64,000 nucleotides of DNA from NCBI RefSeq assembly GCF_030272615.1, contig NC_081405.1, positions 575,343,752 through 575,407,751 of the forward strand, in the 5' to 3' direction. The translations under genes and the position numbers were made by a program. The stretch comes from Cryptomeria japonica (Eukaryota; Streptophyta; Pinopsida; Cupressales; Cupressaceae). Under the pieces are notes generated by a model. The model saw only the letters and a list, made by a program, of their open reading frames with translations. It did no database searches and was not told the origin of the DNA. Shown here in pieces: positions 1 through 11,945 of this stretch (position 1 is its first letter; every line of letters starts with the position of its first letter).

Positions 1-185
1 TAAATGATATCTACATGTTTACAGGATGCATCAAATTCCCTACAACAATATTTAGCCCCATTGTAAAATCTTAATATTTTTATCTTCTCATGTTACTGTC
101 TCTTAACTAAGGCCTTAAATTCCTTAAACTTTATAAAAACTTTAGATTTAAAATGCATAAAATAAAATCAAGTGCATCTCAATAC

Positions 186-525
186 TATTGGAGTGAATTA
201 GTATTTACTCTATGTTTATGTTTACTTAGGCATTAATCATTTAGATATGATGAAAATATTATTTAATATCTCCTAAGTACATTGATATTTGTAGTGGGAA
301 AGTTAGACTGTACCTAGTCCCTAACTACCCTCACATCCTATTGAGACACATAACATCATCCTATGTTCTCTTTTCTCAGGCTATTTCCTATTTATACAAG
401 GCCCATTTAGATTGTTGATCATCTGAACACCTCATTATCATCATTATTTCTCATAAAATATTGTTCTCTTCATTTCAAGGTTATATTACTATTTTTGGTA
501 CTGGAGTGGACTCTTTTCTCCAACA
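186..525 (+). repeat. 5' LTR of a small LTR-bounded element
   Basis: This 340-bp segment is the left member of a direct repeat pair; the other copy is at 2089-2443. Both share the run GAATTAGTATTTACTCTATG (one base differs upstream), a similar middle (TTTACTT.GGCATTAATCA, CACATCCTATT) and a shared end (TTTTCT.CAACA). The left edge reads TATTGG where the right copy reads TGTTGG. I saw no clear tRNA primer site after it. Boundaries are by eye. Confidence 0.6.
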
Positions 526-2088
526 TATTATATTACTATTAATAAGATACTAATGATGGGCTAAGGCTCACGAAGCCCATATATTATTTTAGAGTTTTAT
601 TTGGTGAATTTACTCATGTTTGGAGTGTTGTATTGGTGCTTGATGACTTTGCAGTTATGATGTGGTGTCTTGTTGGTGTGGGTAACAGTCAATTCATCAC
701 CCTTTAAAGGTCTATTTTTTGCTATAAGTTTCTTATTGGTGCTAAATTTTTGGCTTCAACTGCCTTTATAGGCCCTTTTCATAAAATTACATAACTTACA
801 AATAGATGCTACTTATTTGCAATCTAGATAATGATGAAAGAAAAGCCCCTTTCATCAATTTCACATTTGACAAGGTATTTATTTAAGTTCTAATATTAGG
901 TTTGCACAACATCATTTTATTGATCTCTTTATCATGTGACAAGTATATAATTAATGTCATAATGGGTTATACAAGTATCCTTCTATTATTACTTTAACTA
1001 AACATAATTATTAGTGTTAGGAAAAAGGAATAATCACACATTTTAGATGGCTTAATCTCTTATATCATCTTTATAAAATCATTGCTAAGCTAAAGACACC
1101 ATTGAAGTAATCATTTTAGGAATATATAAATGATCATATCATAGGGTTGATGGTTTGTAACATTAGTCAAAGCTTGCTCCATAAAATATACACCAATTTT
1201 AGAGGTATTTAGTGCCCATACATTAATTGGACCACTATTCGAGGGAAATTTTTGGAGATCCTAATGGTCCTCCATTCCCAAATGATCCTACTTTATATTG
1301 GCTTGTTCAAATTGATGATATTTATAATATTGACTTTGATGGTCATAGCTTAGAAGAGTTGGAATATGAAGCAATAGTTGAGAGCTATGATGATCTAGAG
1401 GTTCAACATACAACTCTTACTTCTCTAGTTGAGATCACACATTCATCTTTTGTTGGTGATTCTAATGATTCATTGCAACGAGTATATATTTGTATTATTT
1501 TAATTAGGATTCATATTATTTGAATATTGGTTCATTATTCATTAACTCTCACATTTCATATTTTGGGGACACATTTAAGGGTTTTCCTGCCCTATTTGAT
1601 GATAGTTGTGGCACTATTGTTGTCACTTTATTTTTATCTTACAAGGTCATGGTGATATATGAGTAGACATCACATATATCATCTTCATACATTTGGATTT
1701 TGCTTCCTACAAATCTCTATATTGAATGGGAAGCATTCCTATATTTGTACTTGGTTTATCTTCCTCATAAGGGTAGAAATATTGTTTGTATACATTGGAG
1801 AAATATTTTTTATATATATTTGAGTATGTTGATTGTATATCTATGATGTATTTAGTCCTTGTGGGATGTGATTGACTCCTCCATGCATCATCTTGTTTCT
1901 TTTCTCTTTTAGAGAGAATTTTTCTCCCATGTGGTTTTCTCCTTTTTTCCATTTGTAAGAGAATTCACTTTTTGCATTGAATGCAAATTCTACATTGGTA
2001 CCTAAAATGGTTCTATAGCTATAACACATCTTTCATCTTCTAAATATTTAATAATAATCCTCTCCTTATATTGCACTTAAGGTGGATT
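526..2088 (+). mobile_element. internal region of the small LTR element, no recognisable coding
   Basis: About 1.56 kb between the two LTR copies. I recognise no gag, protease, RT or integrase motif. An open stretch at 1227-1523 has an acidic translation but no ATG at its track start and no family resemblance I can name. Just before the right LTR lies a short purine run (AAGGTGGAT) followed by TGTTGG, which resembles the polypurine tract-LTR junction of plant copia elements and suggests plus orientation. The most economical reading is a non-autonomous or internally deleted copia-type element. Confidence 0.45.
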
Positions 2089-2443
2089 GTTGGCGTAAAT
2101 TAGTATTTACTCTATGCTTAAGTTTACTTGGGCATTAATCAGTTAGTTGTTAGCAAATAAATATTTAATATTTCTAATGTGCATTGATATTTATATTGGG
2201 GTGGTTAGACTTTACGTACTCCCTACCAATGCTCACATCCTATTTAGACACAGTTTAGCATCAAGTGTTCTATTATCTTAAGCTCTTTCCTATTTATGAA
2301 AGGTTTTTGTATTTTGTTAACCATCTCAAGAATTCAATAACAAAAATAACTTATATCATTATTATTTTTGGTGAAATATGTTTCCATTAGTTTGAAGATT
2401 ATATTGTTGTTTTTCATTCTAGAGTGGAATCTTTTCTTCAACA
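2089..2443 (+). repeat. 3' LTR of the small LTR-bounded element
   Basis: 355-bp direct-repeat partner of 186-525. It begins TGTTGGCGTAAATTAG and ends TTCTTCAACA, so it has the TG...CA ends of an LTR. The two copies differ at many positions by eye, so the insertion is old. Flanking 5-bp sequences do not form a clear target duplication. Confidence 0.6.
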
Positions 2444-2619
2444 AAGACATCATCAATGAAATAAAAAGAAGATCAAAATTTATCCAAAGAATAAGCATCA
2501 AACTAACCACAAACATCTTAACAAATAATTTAAAATTGTCTCTTTCGCTTCCTTGGAAGAGAATGATATATACTATTTAACAAACACATAATTATAATAG
2601 AAATATTTTTTATTAATAT

Positions 2620-3830
2620 ATTAATGAGAAAGACTATTGAACAAATGTTTATTTAGAATAGGCTTAAGTAATGTTTTATCTATGTGACCAAATATATTAT
2701 ACCACAACATGCATGCATCATTAGTGCTATTTTTATTTGTAGAGTTACTAAAAGTTGAGGCATTAAACCTCAACAATGTTTATATATCGAATATTAATTA
2801 ATAATCACCAAATACCACTTATCAACTTCTAATCATACTTATCAAATGCCATATGAATTCCAATATCATTTAATTTGGATACCAAAATTATATTTCTTGC
2901 AAATTCCATTATATATAAAATATTATCAAAAAGTTTATACTCCTCTATCACTAAAACATAACTTTACCTCTTCTTTCTTACAAGATTATTTGTGTTGTTG
3001 TTACCAAGGAAAATTGCACCCCATTCACTTGCTTTTTAAGAGGAAAAATACTCCTTGTTATGAGTCATGTAGTAAAAGGCACCTAAATCAATAATATAAG
3101 CATGATCCCTAATATTGTTAGCAAAACTAAATAGAACATCAAAATCAACATTTGAGGACTTTTCTATGTAGGAATTAAATTTCCTTTTCTTTAGCCCACA
3201 TTCCTTCTTACATGCCTTATTACACAATAATTTCAATGCTACCAGCTTTCCAGGGTTCTTAAAACTCCCTTTAGACTTTCCCCTCTTTTTATCGCCTTTA
3301 GGAACCTTGGAAGCCAACATTTGTAAAATTATTACTATTATCTTCTAAAAGAAGAATGAAAATCATTTTTTTTATATTGGATTGAAATAACAATTGCTAA
3401 ATAAAATAATTAGAATATCCCAAGGTTCAAGAAAAGAGAAAAGAAATAATATAAGTTTAACTGCATTGTCCAATTTAGCATTGACCAATGGAAGATGACT
3501 TAAAATCAAATTAAATACATTTGAATGAGCTCTAAAAGGTCCATCATCTTTTTTTTTTTTAAGAATACAACCTCATCTTGAGATATCATTGATTGGATAA
3601 ACTTTTAGTTATATAAATATCACGTATCGTCTTCAACAACTTATATCTAAATCTTCTATCGAGACATAATGAGGACAAAATGTGTAGGACACAACTGAAT
3701 GATTTCTAATGCCTTCTTATCAAATTCATTCGAAGCATCATCCAACATGGTAGATTTATCTATTTTCTTTTCATATGAAAATTAGAAAGTCTTAATATAT
3801 TTCTTTTAAAAGGTCTTCGAAATATAGTTA
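2620..3830 (-). pseudogene. Ty1/copia gag-protease-preintegrase fragment
   Basis: Reading the minus strand from 3830 down, the degenerate translation follows the order of a copia polyprotein. First comes a gag stretch (about 3830-3460) with a KALEIIQLC-type helix and HSNVFNLILSHL. Next is a lysine-rich nucleocapsid-like segment (3320-3180). A protease signature follows at about 3090-3060, YIIDLGAFYYMTHN, corresponding to the family's IIDSGAS.HMT with the active-site serine changed to leucine. A preintegrase stretch with ILVSKLNDIGIHMAFDK and DACMLWYNIFGHI lies at about 2900-2650. Several stops and frameshifts interrupt it. The integrase core, RT and RNase H are absent. Lineage within copia is not assigned. 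Confidence 0.7.
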
Positions 3831-3839
3831 TATAAATAT

Positions 3840-4267
3840 CACCTATCCAGTCGAATCCAACTAAGACCAGTTGAATTCAACTAAGAAATAGGACAATTAA
3901 CAATAACCAATTGAATCCAATCAAAATCTTAGGTTTTTGCCCATTGGGATTGAACCTAGATCTATTGGGTTCTATGCTCTTTCAATGTAAAGGGTTAATT
4001 TGGACTATTAGTTGTTTTATTATCGTAATTGATCCTAATTCCAAATTACACCATTATGACTTCATATTTTACTTATCCTCTATTTATTGTTATCTCGCCT
4101 CAATGGAGAAGATACTGGACAATATCTACGCAGCCCCTTCTATGCACCAACATACAAGCATGCAGTTATATATATATGTAACATGTAATGTATGGGTGAC
4201 ATATATTGTATGCATAGGATGTGGTAGACGTTGCCATGCAATTATATGTATGTATAACATGTAATGT
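3840..4267. other. no gene recognised; short ATGTATAACATGTA-type repeats
   Basis: A plus-strand open stretch at 3911-4264 has no resemblance I can name. From about 4165 the DNA is made of imperfect repeats of ATGTAACATGTAATGTATG type, which run into the proposed start of the RING-H2 frame. The open frame upstream ends six bases before that start and is in the same phase. Confidence 0.5.
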
Positions 4268-4735
4268 ATGTATAACATGTATTGTATGCATAAGATATTG
4301 ATGCATCGTAAAAACTGGATAGATATTGCCAAAGTACTGCAATCCCTTACAAATATCACTCTTATTTTGCAAGAGGTAGACGATATGATTGATGAAATCT
4401 CTTCGAGCGATCTGCAAGAAAGATTGGAGAAAGGGAGGGAGAGAGAGGTAATGAAACTTGTAGAAGGCTTACCGACCATCAAAATTTCAGAAAACCATCT
4501 TTATGAAAATGTTTCGTGTGTGATTTGCTTATCTGATTTTGAAGAGGCAGAAGAGGCATGCCAGTTGCGTTGCGATGAACGCCATATATTTCACAGGGAA
4601 TGTATTATTAAACAATGGCTGAGGAAGCATTGTGAGTGTCTCATTTGCAGGCGGCTAGCATTCACGTGGTTTTATTGGAGTGACGTCTCTAGAGATGAAG
4701 ATATCGGTAGACTTAGATATACTTGTTACGTTTAG
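4268..4735 (+). CDS. RING-H2 finger protein (putative E3 ubiquitin ligase)
   Basis: The 155-residue frame contains one RING-H2 domain at residues 84-127: C84-x2-C87-x14-C102-x3-H106-x2-H109-x2-C112-x11-C124-x2-C127, with Trp117 before the last cysteine pair. All eight zinc ligands are present. In this family the fold docks an E2 enzyme, so ubiquitin ligase activity is the expected role (inference). Residues 40-62 are charged and probably helical. A GLPTIKI segment lies just upstream of the finger, as in ATL- and NIP-like plant RING proteins. Two oddities: three residues separate C102 and H106 where one is usual, and the usual proline after the seventh ligand is Leu. There is no transmembrane segment. 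The first 11 codons lie in a short repeat, so Met12 (4301) is an equally good start. It could be an intact small gene, a terminal exon or a recent pseudogene. Confidence 0.7.
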   Translation: MYNMYCMHKILMHRKNWIDIAKVLQSLTNITLILQEVDDMIDEISSSDLQERLEKGREREVMKLVEGLPTIKISENHLYENVSCVICLSDFEEAEEACQLRCDERHIFHRECIIKQWLRKHCECLICRRLAFTWFYWSDVSRDEDIGRLRYTCYV

Positions 4736-4961
4736 TTTTTGGTTTAAACTTGTGTGAGAGCTATTAGAAATTTTTTAGTTCTGTTCTTCTTAATAGCAGA
4801 TGATATTGAAATTTGAGCAGTCTTATTTTACTATTCTATTTAAGCATTACAAGTGTTAATAGTGAAATATTCCTACCAAAACTTTATATTCGCATTCAAA
4901 AGTGATACATTACTCTGTTATTGTATTGATCCAAATTTATTATTAACGATTGCAGTGCAAA
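4736..4961. other. downstream region of the RING-H2 frame
   Basis: AT-rich sequence after the RING-H2 stop codon, with AATAGC and AAATATTC runs but no canonical AATAAA close to the stop. Nothing else recognised. The dispersed repeat begins at its end. Confidence 0.4.
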
Positions 4962-6060
4962 TGTTTAAGAATAATTTAATTTTAAATTTTTATTTTAAAG
5001 AAAATATATTTATATTTATTAATCAAAATAAATAAATAAATATTTTTTCTTTTTATCAAATATGAATTAGTCATTTTTCTAAAATAAAGTAGTTAGTCTT
5101 AGGAATAAATAACTTTTAAGAAACTGTAAAGTATGTACAATGAGATCTTATGGTGAATATCATATCTCACAAAAAAAATACATGTTCAAAGATTAAAAGA
5201 CTACCATTGTATAATTATGTTTCAATTATATGAAAGAAATTTAAACAATCCAAAAACGATTGACCGCTATAGTAAGATTTTTGCCTTTGTATAGCTATTT
5301 TATTCTATTGAACATTTATGCTCTCATAGGAAATGTGTAAAAGAAGATAGTCTAAGATCAAGACGAAGACCTCCCATAGAAGAACAAATCTACTTTAGTA
5401 ATGTTGATATCATTGGGACCTAGAATGTTGATTTTGACAAATTAAAAATTAAGATGACTTGTTTGTGCAATTACATGAAAACAATTTATCTCCTATGAAT
5501 ATAAAAATTAATCTCCTTGCTTGACCTATTTTTTGTCAATGTTGTAAGGAACATTTTCAACGATAGAAGGTGAAAATTTGGTGGCTAATATTTGTCACTA
5601 ACTAATAATTCAAGATTTAATATTATAAGAAATGTTATATTTATTTAAATTCTTATTTTTAATTGTTTAACTCGGAGTGTTTATTTTCTTATAGTATTTA
5701 ATTCAAATATTGTCACAATATTTGAAGAAATTTGAATTCATCTATGAGGAATATTTAATAATTATTACTTTCTTTAGGGTCATATCACCATTTTTTAGTT
5801 TCCACTATTTATTTGATATAAAATCTAGTGATCCTAATTGTGTTCCATGCTCAGGTAAAATATAGTCACAATATGTGACACTCATGGAGGTTGAAAATGA
5901 TTTTGGATTGTTCATTTGAATAAAAATCAATGCAAAAAAACTAATTTTGGGCCTCCTGAGCATTATAAAAATTTGGTATATTGTATCTCACATAATACAA
6001 TGAGGGATGCTAGACTATATTTTAAATTAATTGTAGAAATTAAATATTAAAAAACCCACA
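4935..6060. repeat. dispersed AT-rich repeat, copy 1
   Basis: This stretch is similar along its length to 46033-46830, in the same orientation. Shared islands include GAGATCTTATGGTGAA, GAAATTTAAACAA, GTAAGGAACA.TTTCAA.GA and AAAACTAATTTTGGGCC, and the run ATTTTAAATTAATTGTA.AAATTAAATATTAAA near the end. The copies have many indels, so they are old. No terminal inverted repeat or coding motif was seen; the type of element is unknown. Confidence 0.6.
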
Positions 6061-6689
6061 CAAACATGGCCAATAGAGGTTGCGCACTTGTTGTCATGCT
6101 AAAAAATTTAGCTGCAAGAACTCATAACAAGTAGTAGAGACCAAATTTGTGTTGCAGGAGTTTTCAATTCTTAAGAAAAATACTAACTACACACTCAAAT
6201 GCTCGGCCACACACGTGACAACTTCTTTGATAAGTAGCACAATCCAAATAATCTCACATAGAAAACACATAGTTCAAGAGAGAATTCAGATTTGGAAGAA
6301 AAATATTTAACTTTTTTGTCAAAATATTATCTTTAATATCATTGGTATAGCCTACACATTTGTTTCAAAATGCAAGGTAAAATGTTGAGATTCATTGTTC
6401 TTCTTTCTACCTCCTGACCTCATGTGCTCTTCTAATATCTCTCTTATTCTCTTCTACGGATGTACGGATGTGTTTGCAACTTGGGAAAAGACAAAATAAA
6501 TTAGATGTTAAAATAAAACTCTTATGGTATAGTGACAGGTGAAGGGGCAACAAAAAAAAAGACCTGGTTTATTATGCCCTTGCATCAAACTATGTAGGTA
6601 TAAATTTTTGTGAGCCCTTTCTCATTGAGTATAATCCTATGATGTCACAAGTCAAAATTAGTTGATGCAAGGATAACATTTTATTGAAG
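6061..6689. other. no feature recognised
   Basis: AT-rich sequence without a reading frame, repeat or motif that I can support. It borders the 3' end of the old chromovirus relic; an LTR of that element could lie here, but I could not identify a TG...CA pair or a second copy. Confidence 0.4.
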
Positions 6690-8250
6690 TTATTACATTG
6701 TCATTGCAAGATGATCATGTAGTTTCTTCAAATCAACAATCTTGCTCCTACTGGCTAACTAAAAGGACTCGAACTCCACTGGGCTTAACCATGTAGCATT
6801 CTCTATCAGTCTACTTTTTCCATTTCACCAAATATTCACTATATTCCTTTCCCCTATTCTTCTTAACCACTCTTAAATCTAAAATACTCTCAACCTCCTC
6901 ATGTTCTCACTCTATTAATCATTCCATTCATTTCTTTGGTGACATGTCCTCTTTTTCTCAATGTTATGGTGTATCTACTTCATAGTAAGTATATAAATTA
7001 GAAACATAAAAAATTAGAGATATATTTGGAGACCTATAGGTAGCTCCAATTCATAAGAATTAGATGAAAACTTCTTGATGATATTACATGGTTTAATCTT
7101 CTTCCACTTGATCTTGTTGTAGGTATAATTGAGAAATCCTTCCTTTAGTAGATGTGGCAACACCATGTCTCACACTTCAAAAAAAATTCTCTTCTTTTAA
7201 AATCTACCTTCTCTTTATATTGATGGCTGCTCCAATCTAATTTTTCTCTTACTTGTTAGTGCAAATATTGCATCTCTTTAGAAAATTCTTCTTCTTCAGC
7301 ACTTCTCTTATATCCTTCAATATTTGTTAGATCTCTCAATTTTGAAATACCGCTGGAGTTGTACCCATAAGCAATTTGGAATAGGGTATTAACTATACTC
7401 TTGTTCACTGAATTATTGTATGCAAATTTAGTTTGTAGAAATATCAATTCCAATTTATTAGGCTTGTCACCAACTAAACACGTTAAGAAATTTCCTAAGC
7501 TCCTATTAACAAGTTTAGTTTTCCTATCTATTTGGGGATGATATGTTGAGCTAAACTTCAAATCAATACCTAATTTCTTCAAAAGTGTCGTAAAAAAATG
7601 ACCCACAAACTTAGTGTCATGGTCTAAAACTATACTTTTTTGTAAGCTATGTAATCTCACAACCTATATAAAGAAAAAAATTTCAATGTATGTAGCATCA
7701 TTAGTCTTGTTTCAAGCTATAAAGTGAGTCAATATTTAGAATCTATCAACAACCACAAATATAGAATTATTAACCCGCTATCTTCTTGGTAGTATAAGGA
7801 CAAATTCCATGCTTGCATCATCCCATGCTCTCTCATGCATGGATAGTGGTTGATATAATCATGTGCTATGACTCCTCCCTTTGGCGTATTTAAAAACTTG
7901 GTATCTTTACACAAATTTTCTGATTTTTGCCTTCATCTTTGCCCAAAAATATCTTTCATTAAGTTGTGCCATGGTTTAATCAGCTCCAGAATGCCTAGTT
8001 AAACCTCCATAATAATTTATCTTATTAAATTATGTCTCATTGACTTTGGTGGTATACATAATTTTTCTCCTTTGAATAAGAGTCAGTTTTTTATGAAGGA
8101 ATCCATCGAAGGTGTCCTATCCATGCTAGTAGGTTCCATACAAGATATCCATGCATCTTTAAAGTCTAAATTATTTTTGTATAAACCTTTCATAGTATCA
8201 AATCCAACTACTTTATTCCTCATTTTAGTTAAGAGTACTACTCTTCTACT
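6690..8250 (-). pseudogene. Ty3/gypsy chromovirus integrase and chromodomain (relic, part 1)
   Basis: Minus-strand continuation of the same old element as 11946-12350 and 13403-13775. From 8250 downward: the end of RNase H, an integrase zinc-binding region (LLFKGEKLCIPP, then RYFWAKMKAKIRKFV), the integrase core (DASMEFVLILPRR, IFVVVDRF, IVLDHDTKFVGHFF, FSSTYHPQIDRKTKLVNR), a GPF/Y-like C-terminal part (YNKIKWKKIKPCNI) and a chromodomain at about 6905-6780 (VESILDLRVVKKNRGKEYSE). Multiple stops and frameshifts occur throughout. The chromodomain marks it as a chromovirus, the clade whose integrase tail is thought to guide insertion into particular chromatin. It was split by the 8256-11940 LTR. 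Confidence 0.85.
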
Positions 8251-8255
8251 CAATG
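8251..8255. repeat. target site duplication CAATG, left
   Basis: Matches 11941-11945 exactly; five bases is the usual duplication length for gypsy and copia integrases. Confidence 0.88.
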
Positions 8256-11200
8256 TGTAGTACCCCTCCTTGATCAGACTCTTTTTGTATGTTTTTGATT
8301 GACTTCAATGGAACATTATTATATATTGATTCAGATTTTATGCGATGTTATTTCATGCTTTATCTGGATTTGTGGTGTATGATGTTATGCAGTATCTTAA
8401 CACTTATGATTAATGTTATTTTATGGATCATTATCATGGAATGACACTCTTACCTTATATGTGTGATGCGTTATTTATGTGTTGCATTTTTGCATGTGTA
8501 TAGGATGCAAGGAGATGATTTTCCTTCACTCACTCTAGTGAGACAGGGAACGTCATGACTCTCCTTCATTGGTGTGCATGTCATGTCTGTATATATATAT
8601 TTGTCTATATGCACGTGTGGTTCTTTGGTGTAGGACATTGCAGGTACAAGTATCAAGTAGGTATGAGGTATCGACTCCACCTGGTTTCACAGGTTTGAGC
8701 ATGCCTTATATGTCTGATGGGAGTGGAGGAGATAGTTGTTGAACCCTAAGTTGACCCACAGTTACACTCGTGTGAGTGTTGTCAGTCGGTTGTCTTCCCC
8801 ATCTATCTGGTATGTGATTCATAGTGCGTTGGTTTGGTCATTCGTGAGTCGTCATTTGATCATTCTTCATTTTGCATGCTTTCGTTCATCTGTATGGTTA
8901 TATAATTGAATGGATGATGCTATCTTATGTTGGTGTAATTAGTTAATTATTAGGCTTTGAGATTAGTGATTTAATTAAATTAATAATTTGCTAGATTAAA
9001 TGGTTAAATGGATTATTTCATTGTGGAAAGTTGCATTGATATATTTTGTGGAAGGAAATAAATAATTGCATAGCCATTTAAATGATAAATGCTCATGTTG
9101 AAAGAAAGTATTGTGGAAAATAGGAAATAAAATAAAAGCTTTTACTTTTTTACTTTTCCATTTTGACTTTTGCATTTTATTGTTGGAAAAGAATCATTTT
9201 TAGAAAAGAATAAATCCAATTGGATGGAAAAACTTTCAACCTAGAAAGTTTAGGTTAAAATATATTTTTCCATATATGCCTAGAAATTCACGGGAATAGG
9301 GGGCAAGAATTTTTGGATAGAAATTTGGTAAATCGTTCTAAAAGGAGGAGCTGGAATTCGATTTGGGTTGCAAGGATTGGGATTCTTGCATCATTTTTCT
9401 TTCTAGTTTGCTTCAAGGTTGGATGATCTCTTCTTGTTTTAAATTTAAATTTGAATTATTTAGTTTTCTTCCTATGTGTTGAAATTATGCAAATCTCCTT
9501 GTAAATTCTTGTGGAATGGTTGGAATGGAAGAAAGAATGCTCGTGGTTGTTGATTTTGTGAATCCCAAATCATATGTCTGCTTATAGGAAATAAATGGTT
9601 CATTTCTCTAATTGTTGTATGTTGTGTTCTTGAAAATCAACTTCTTAGACTGCTCTTCTATTGGAATCGAATGAATTGGATTTAGTTTGTTGTGTGCTCC
9701 CTATTATCTTATTGCCCAATATTTGGGGTTCTTTTGTGATTATAGTTCACCATTTACCTTACTGGAAAATATCCATTTCAATTTTGGATCTTGGCACTAT
9801 GTGTGTGTGCCCGTTAAATGATCTGGAAATGAATCCTTTTTATGTTTAAATGATTAGTATCTTGTGATTTTAAATACTTCAGAAGTAATAAATTTTATGA
9901 TTTTGGACTTTACCTTATCTCGTGGCGGGCTAGTCCCACCAAATGGGTCAGTAGTGTCTGCTGCCCGCAGGTAGCAGTACTACCTGCCGACAGTACTGCT
10001 ACGTACTACTGGTTGGTAGGACTACTACCGGTCGCTAGCGTCTACTACCGATCGGCAGTAGTGCTACTGGTTGGAGGCCTGCTACCGGTCGACAGCAGTA
10101 CTACCAGCAGGTAGTGTCTACGACCTCGGCAGTGGCGCTACTGCGGGTTGGTCTCGACCCCCGCATAACCCTATACCCTTAGTGATACAAATTCCTATGT
10201 GCTATGAATTTAAATTTTATTAAATGAAATATTTTTAAAGTGGATTTTTATGTTAAATAATATAGTGATTTTCAAGTGATTTTTATTATGTGGATTAATA
10301 AATTTATGAATGGAAATCAAGGCATGAATTAGTAATTCAAATTGATTAATTGGAATATAATCTGGAAATGAAATAAATGCCTATTATAAATTCATGTTTT
10401 ATTTGCTTGAATATTTAATGTGAATTTTATCCTTGATGAAATATTGATTTGGAAACTAATTAGATGAGAATGGTACAAGATTGTTTTATTTAATTTTCAA
10501 TCAATGATGTTGCAAGTTCTTAAGATGTTGATATTCTCAAAGATTGTCTGAGTGTGGACTTAGTGAAATTAGTTTTCCTTGCAAGAGTTATATTATGTTA
10601 TTTCTTGTCTATGGTTTAGTCATCCTGTGATGGCATATTTGGTAACTTTGACCAAGTGAAATATGATGACTTTGTTGTCTTAACCATGTAGTGTCTTTAC
10701 CTTATGGTTAACCAAGAGTCAGTATCTCATTGTTTTGAGCACTTGTGTTTCGATAGTAGTGTTATGGATGTCTGCTTCACCATAGGGTCCTCGTGGAGTG
10801 ACCATATTTGTTTAGTGTCCTTTGAGAGAGTGGCTTTCAAAAGGGGGCTGCACCTAAAGTGGTAGGAAGGATGACCCTTCAAAAGTAAGATAATAAGTGA
10901 TAATCTAATTAATTGATTAGGTGGTTAGTTCTCAAACATTAATAAATATATTGTACCTCGTGCATAGGTGAGTTCTTGTATTGAGGCTCATAATGTAGTG
11001 AGAAGGCCTGGAATGGAAAATCAACCACCTTGTCTTCACAAAACGCTGGTAGGGTCCATATGAGACTTAGTTGGAACCAGAGATTCAGAAGAGGTTACTA
11101 GGACAGTGTGCCGGGACCTATGGAGGTTGTACCATGGTATCCATCCTAAGATATGTGATCAAACTCTCTCTTTAGGTTCACTTGTATGTGTGATGTTGGT

Positions 11201-11940
11201 TCACTTGTGTATTTGTGATGTTGAGTCACCTAGATTATTGTGGAGTCTCTTTGTGCTGTCATGGAGTCGTAATGTTCATCGACCATGTCATGCTTTTTCT
11301 TGCTTGAGGGTCCTCAGCTACTCCTAGCACAATGGGGTGATTCCATTTTGGGAGTTACATGGTCGGGTGGTAGTACCACTTCCCATCAGATGTTCTTGTT
11401 TGTACCTTCATGCAAGGATTGGCTTCGCAGGTGTTTCTATGGATCGTGGTTCATGTTTATCTCATGTTTGGAGATTATTGTTATTCAGAGACCTATGTGG
11501 TCATTGTATCATGATCTTTTTTAACCTTGTAATTGGTTAATTTGTATCTTTATATGTATATTGAGAAACTATGTATTGGTAGAACAATGTAATCCTAGAT
11601 TGGGATGTTATTTATCAGTTTCCTTTATGTTATGTGTTCATGTTTATTGAAGAGAAATTCTATTGTATCCTTTCAAGATTTCAATGGTGTAATTTGCTAA
11701 TGCATATGGATTCTTGTGATCATTGAGTTAATGATGGATTATTGGATTAACCTTAATTGTGGAATTTATCTTTTGGTTTAATTCTTCGTTGGAAACCCTT
11801 AAGGAATTTCGGTGTTAGTCTTCCACTTGTGTTATCTTACATGTCATGTGTTATGCACTTATTATGTTTATACTTAAAAAAAATAAAAAAATTCACCCTT
11901 GTTGTGGGTTTTCCTTTGGGGCACCTGGCGGGGCATTACA
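8256..11940 (-). mobile_element. 3.7-kb solo LTR (gypsy type) with perfect CAATG target duplication
   Basis: The element is flanked by CAATG at 8251-8255 and at 11941-11945. Read on the plus strand it starts TGTAGTACCCCTCC and ends GGGGCATTACA; on the minus strand it starts TGTAATGCCCCGCCAGG, the likely LTR 5' end because the LTR at 41234 starts in a similar way. Removing the insert and one CAATG brings the DALSRR motif between RNase H and integrase of the host chromovirus back in frame, which fixes the boundaries to the base. No coding domain, primer site or internal second LTR was found, so I call it a solo LTR left by unequal recombination. At 3685 bp it is very long for an LTR. A GC-rich island lies in its middle. 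Confidence 0.88.
9921..10165. repeat. GC-rich palindromic island inside the long solo LTR
   Basis: An abrupt GC-rich block in an otherwise AT-rich LTR. It is built from shuffled short words such as GTAGCAGTACTACC, CTACTACCGGTCG, ACTACTGGTTGG and GGCAGTAGTGCTACTGG. It holds self-complementary pieces, for example GCAGGTAG and CTACCTGC separated by five bases near 9967, and the palindrome CAGTACTG just after. Both strand senses of the same words occur, so it looks like a scrambled array of short inverted units. It lies about 1.8 kb from the LTR 5' end. Confidence 0.7.
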
Positions 11941-11945
11941 CAATG
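11941..11945. repeat. target site duplication CAATG, right
   Basis: Exact partner of 8251-8255. Confidence 0.88.

Noticed and set aside
1227-1523. Open frame with an acidic 98-residue translation
   Set aside because: No ATG at its start, no family resemblance, and it lies inside a small LTR-bounded element. Chance or decayed sequence is more likely.
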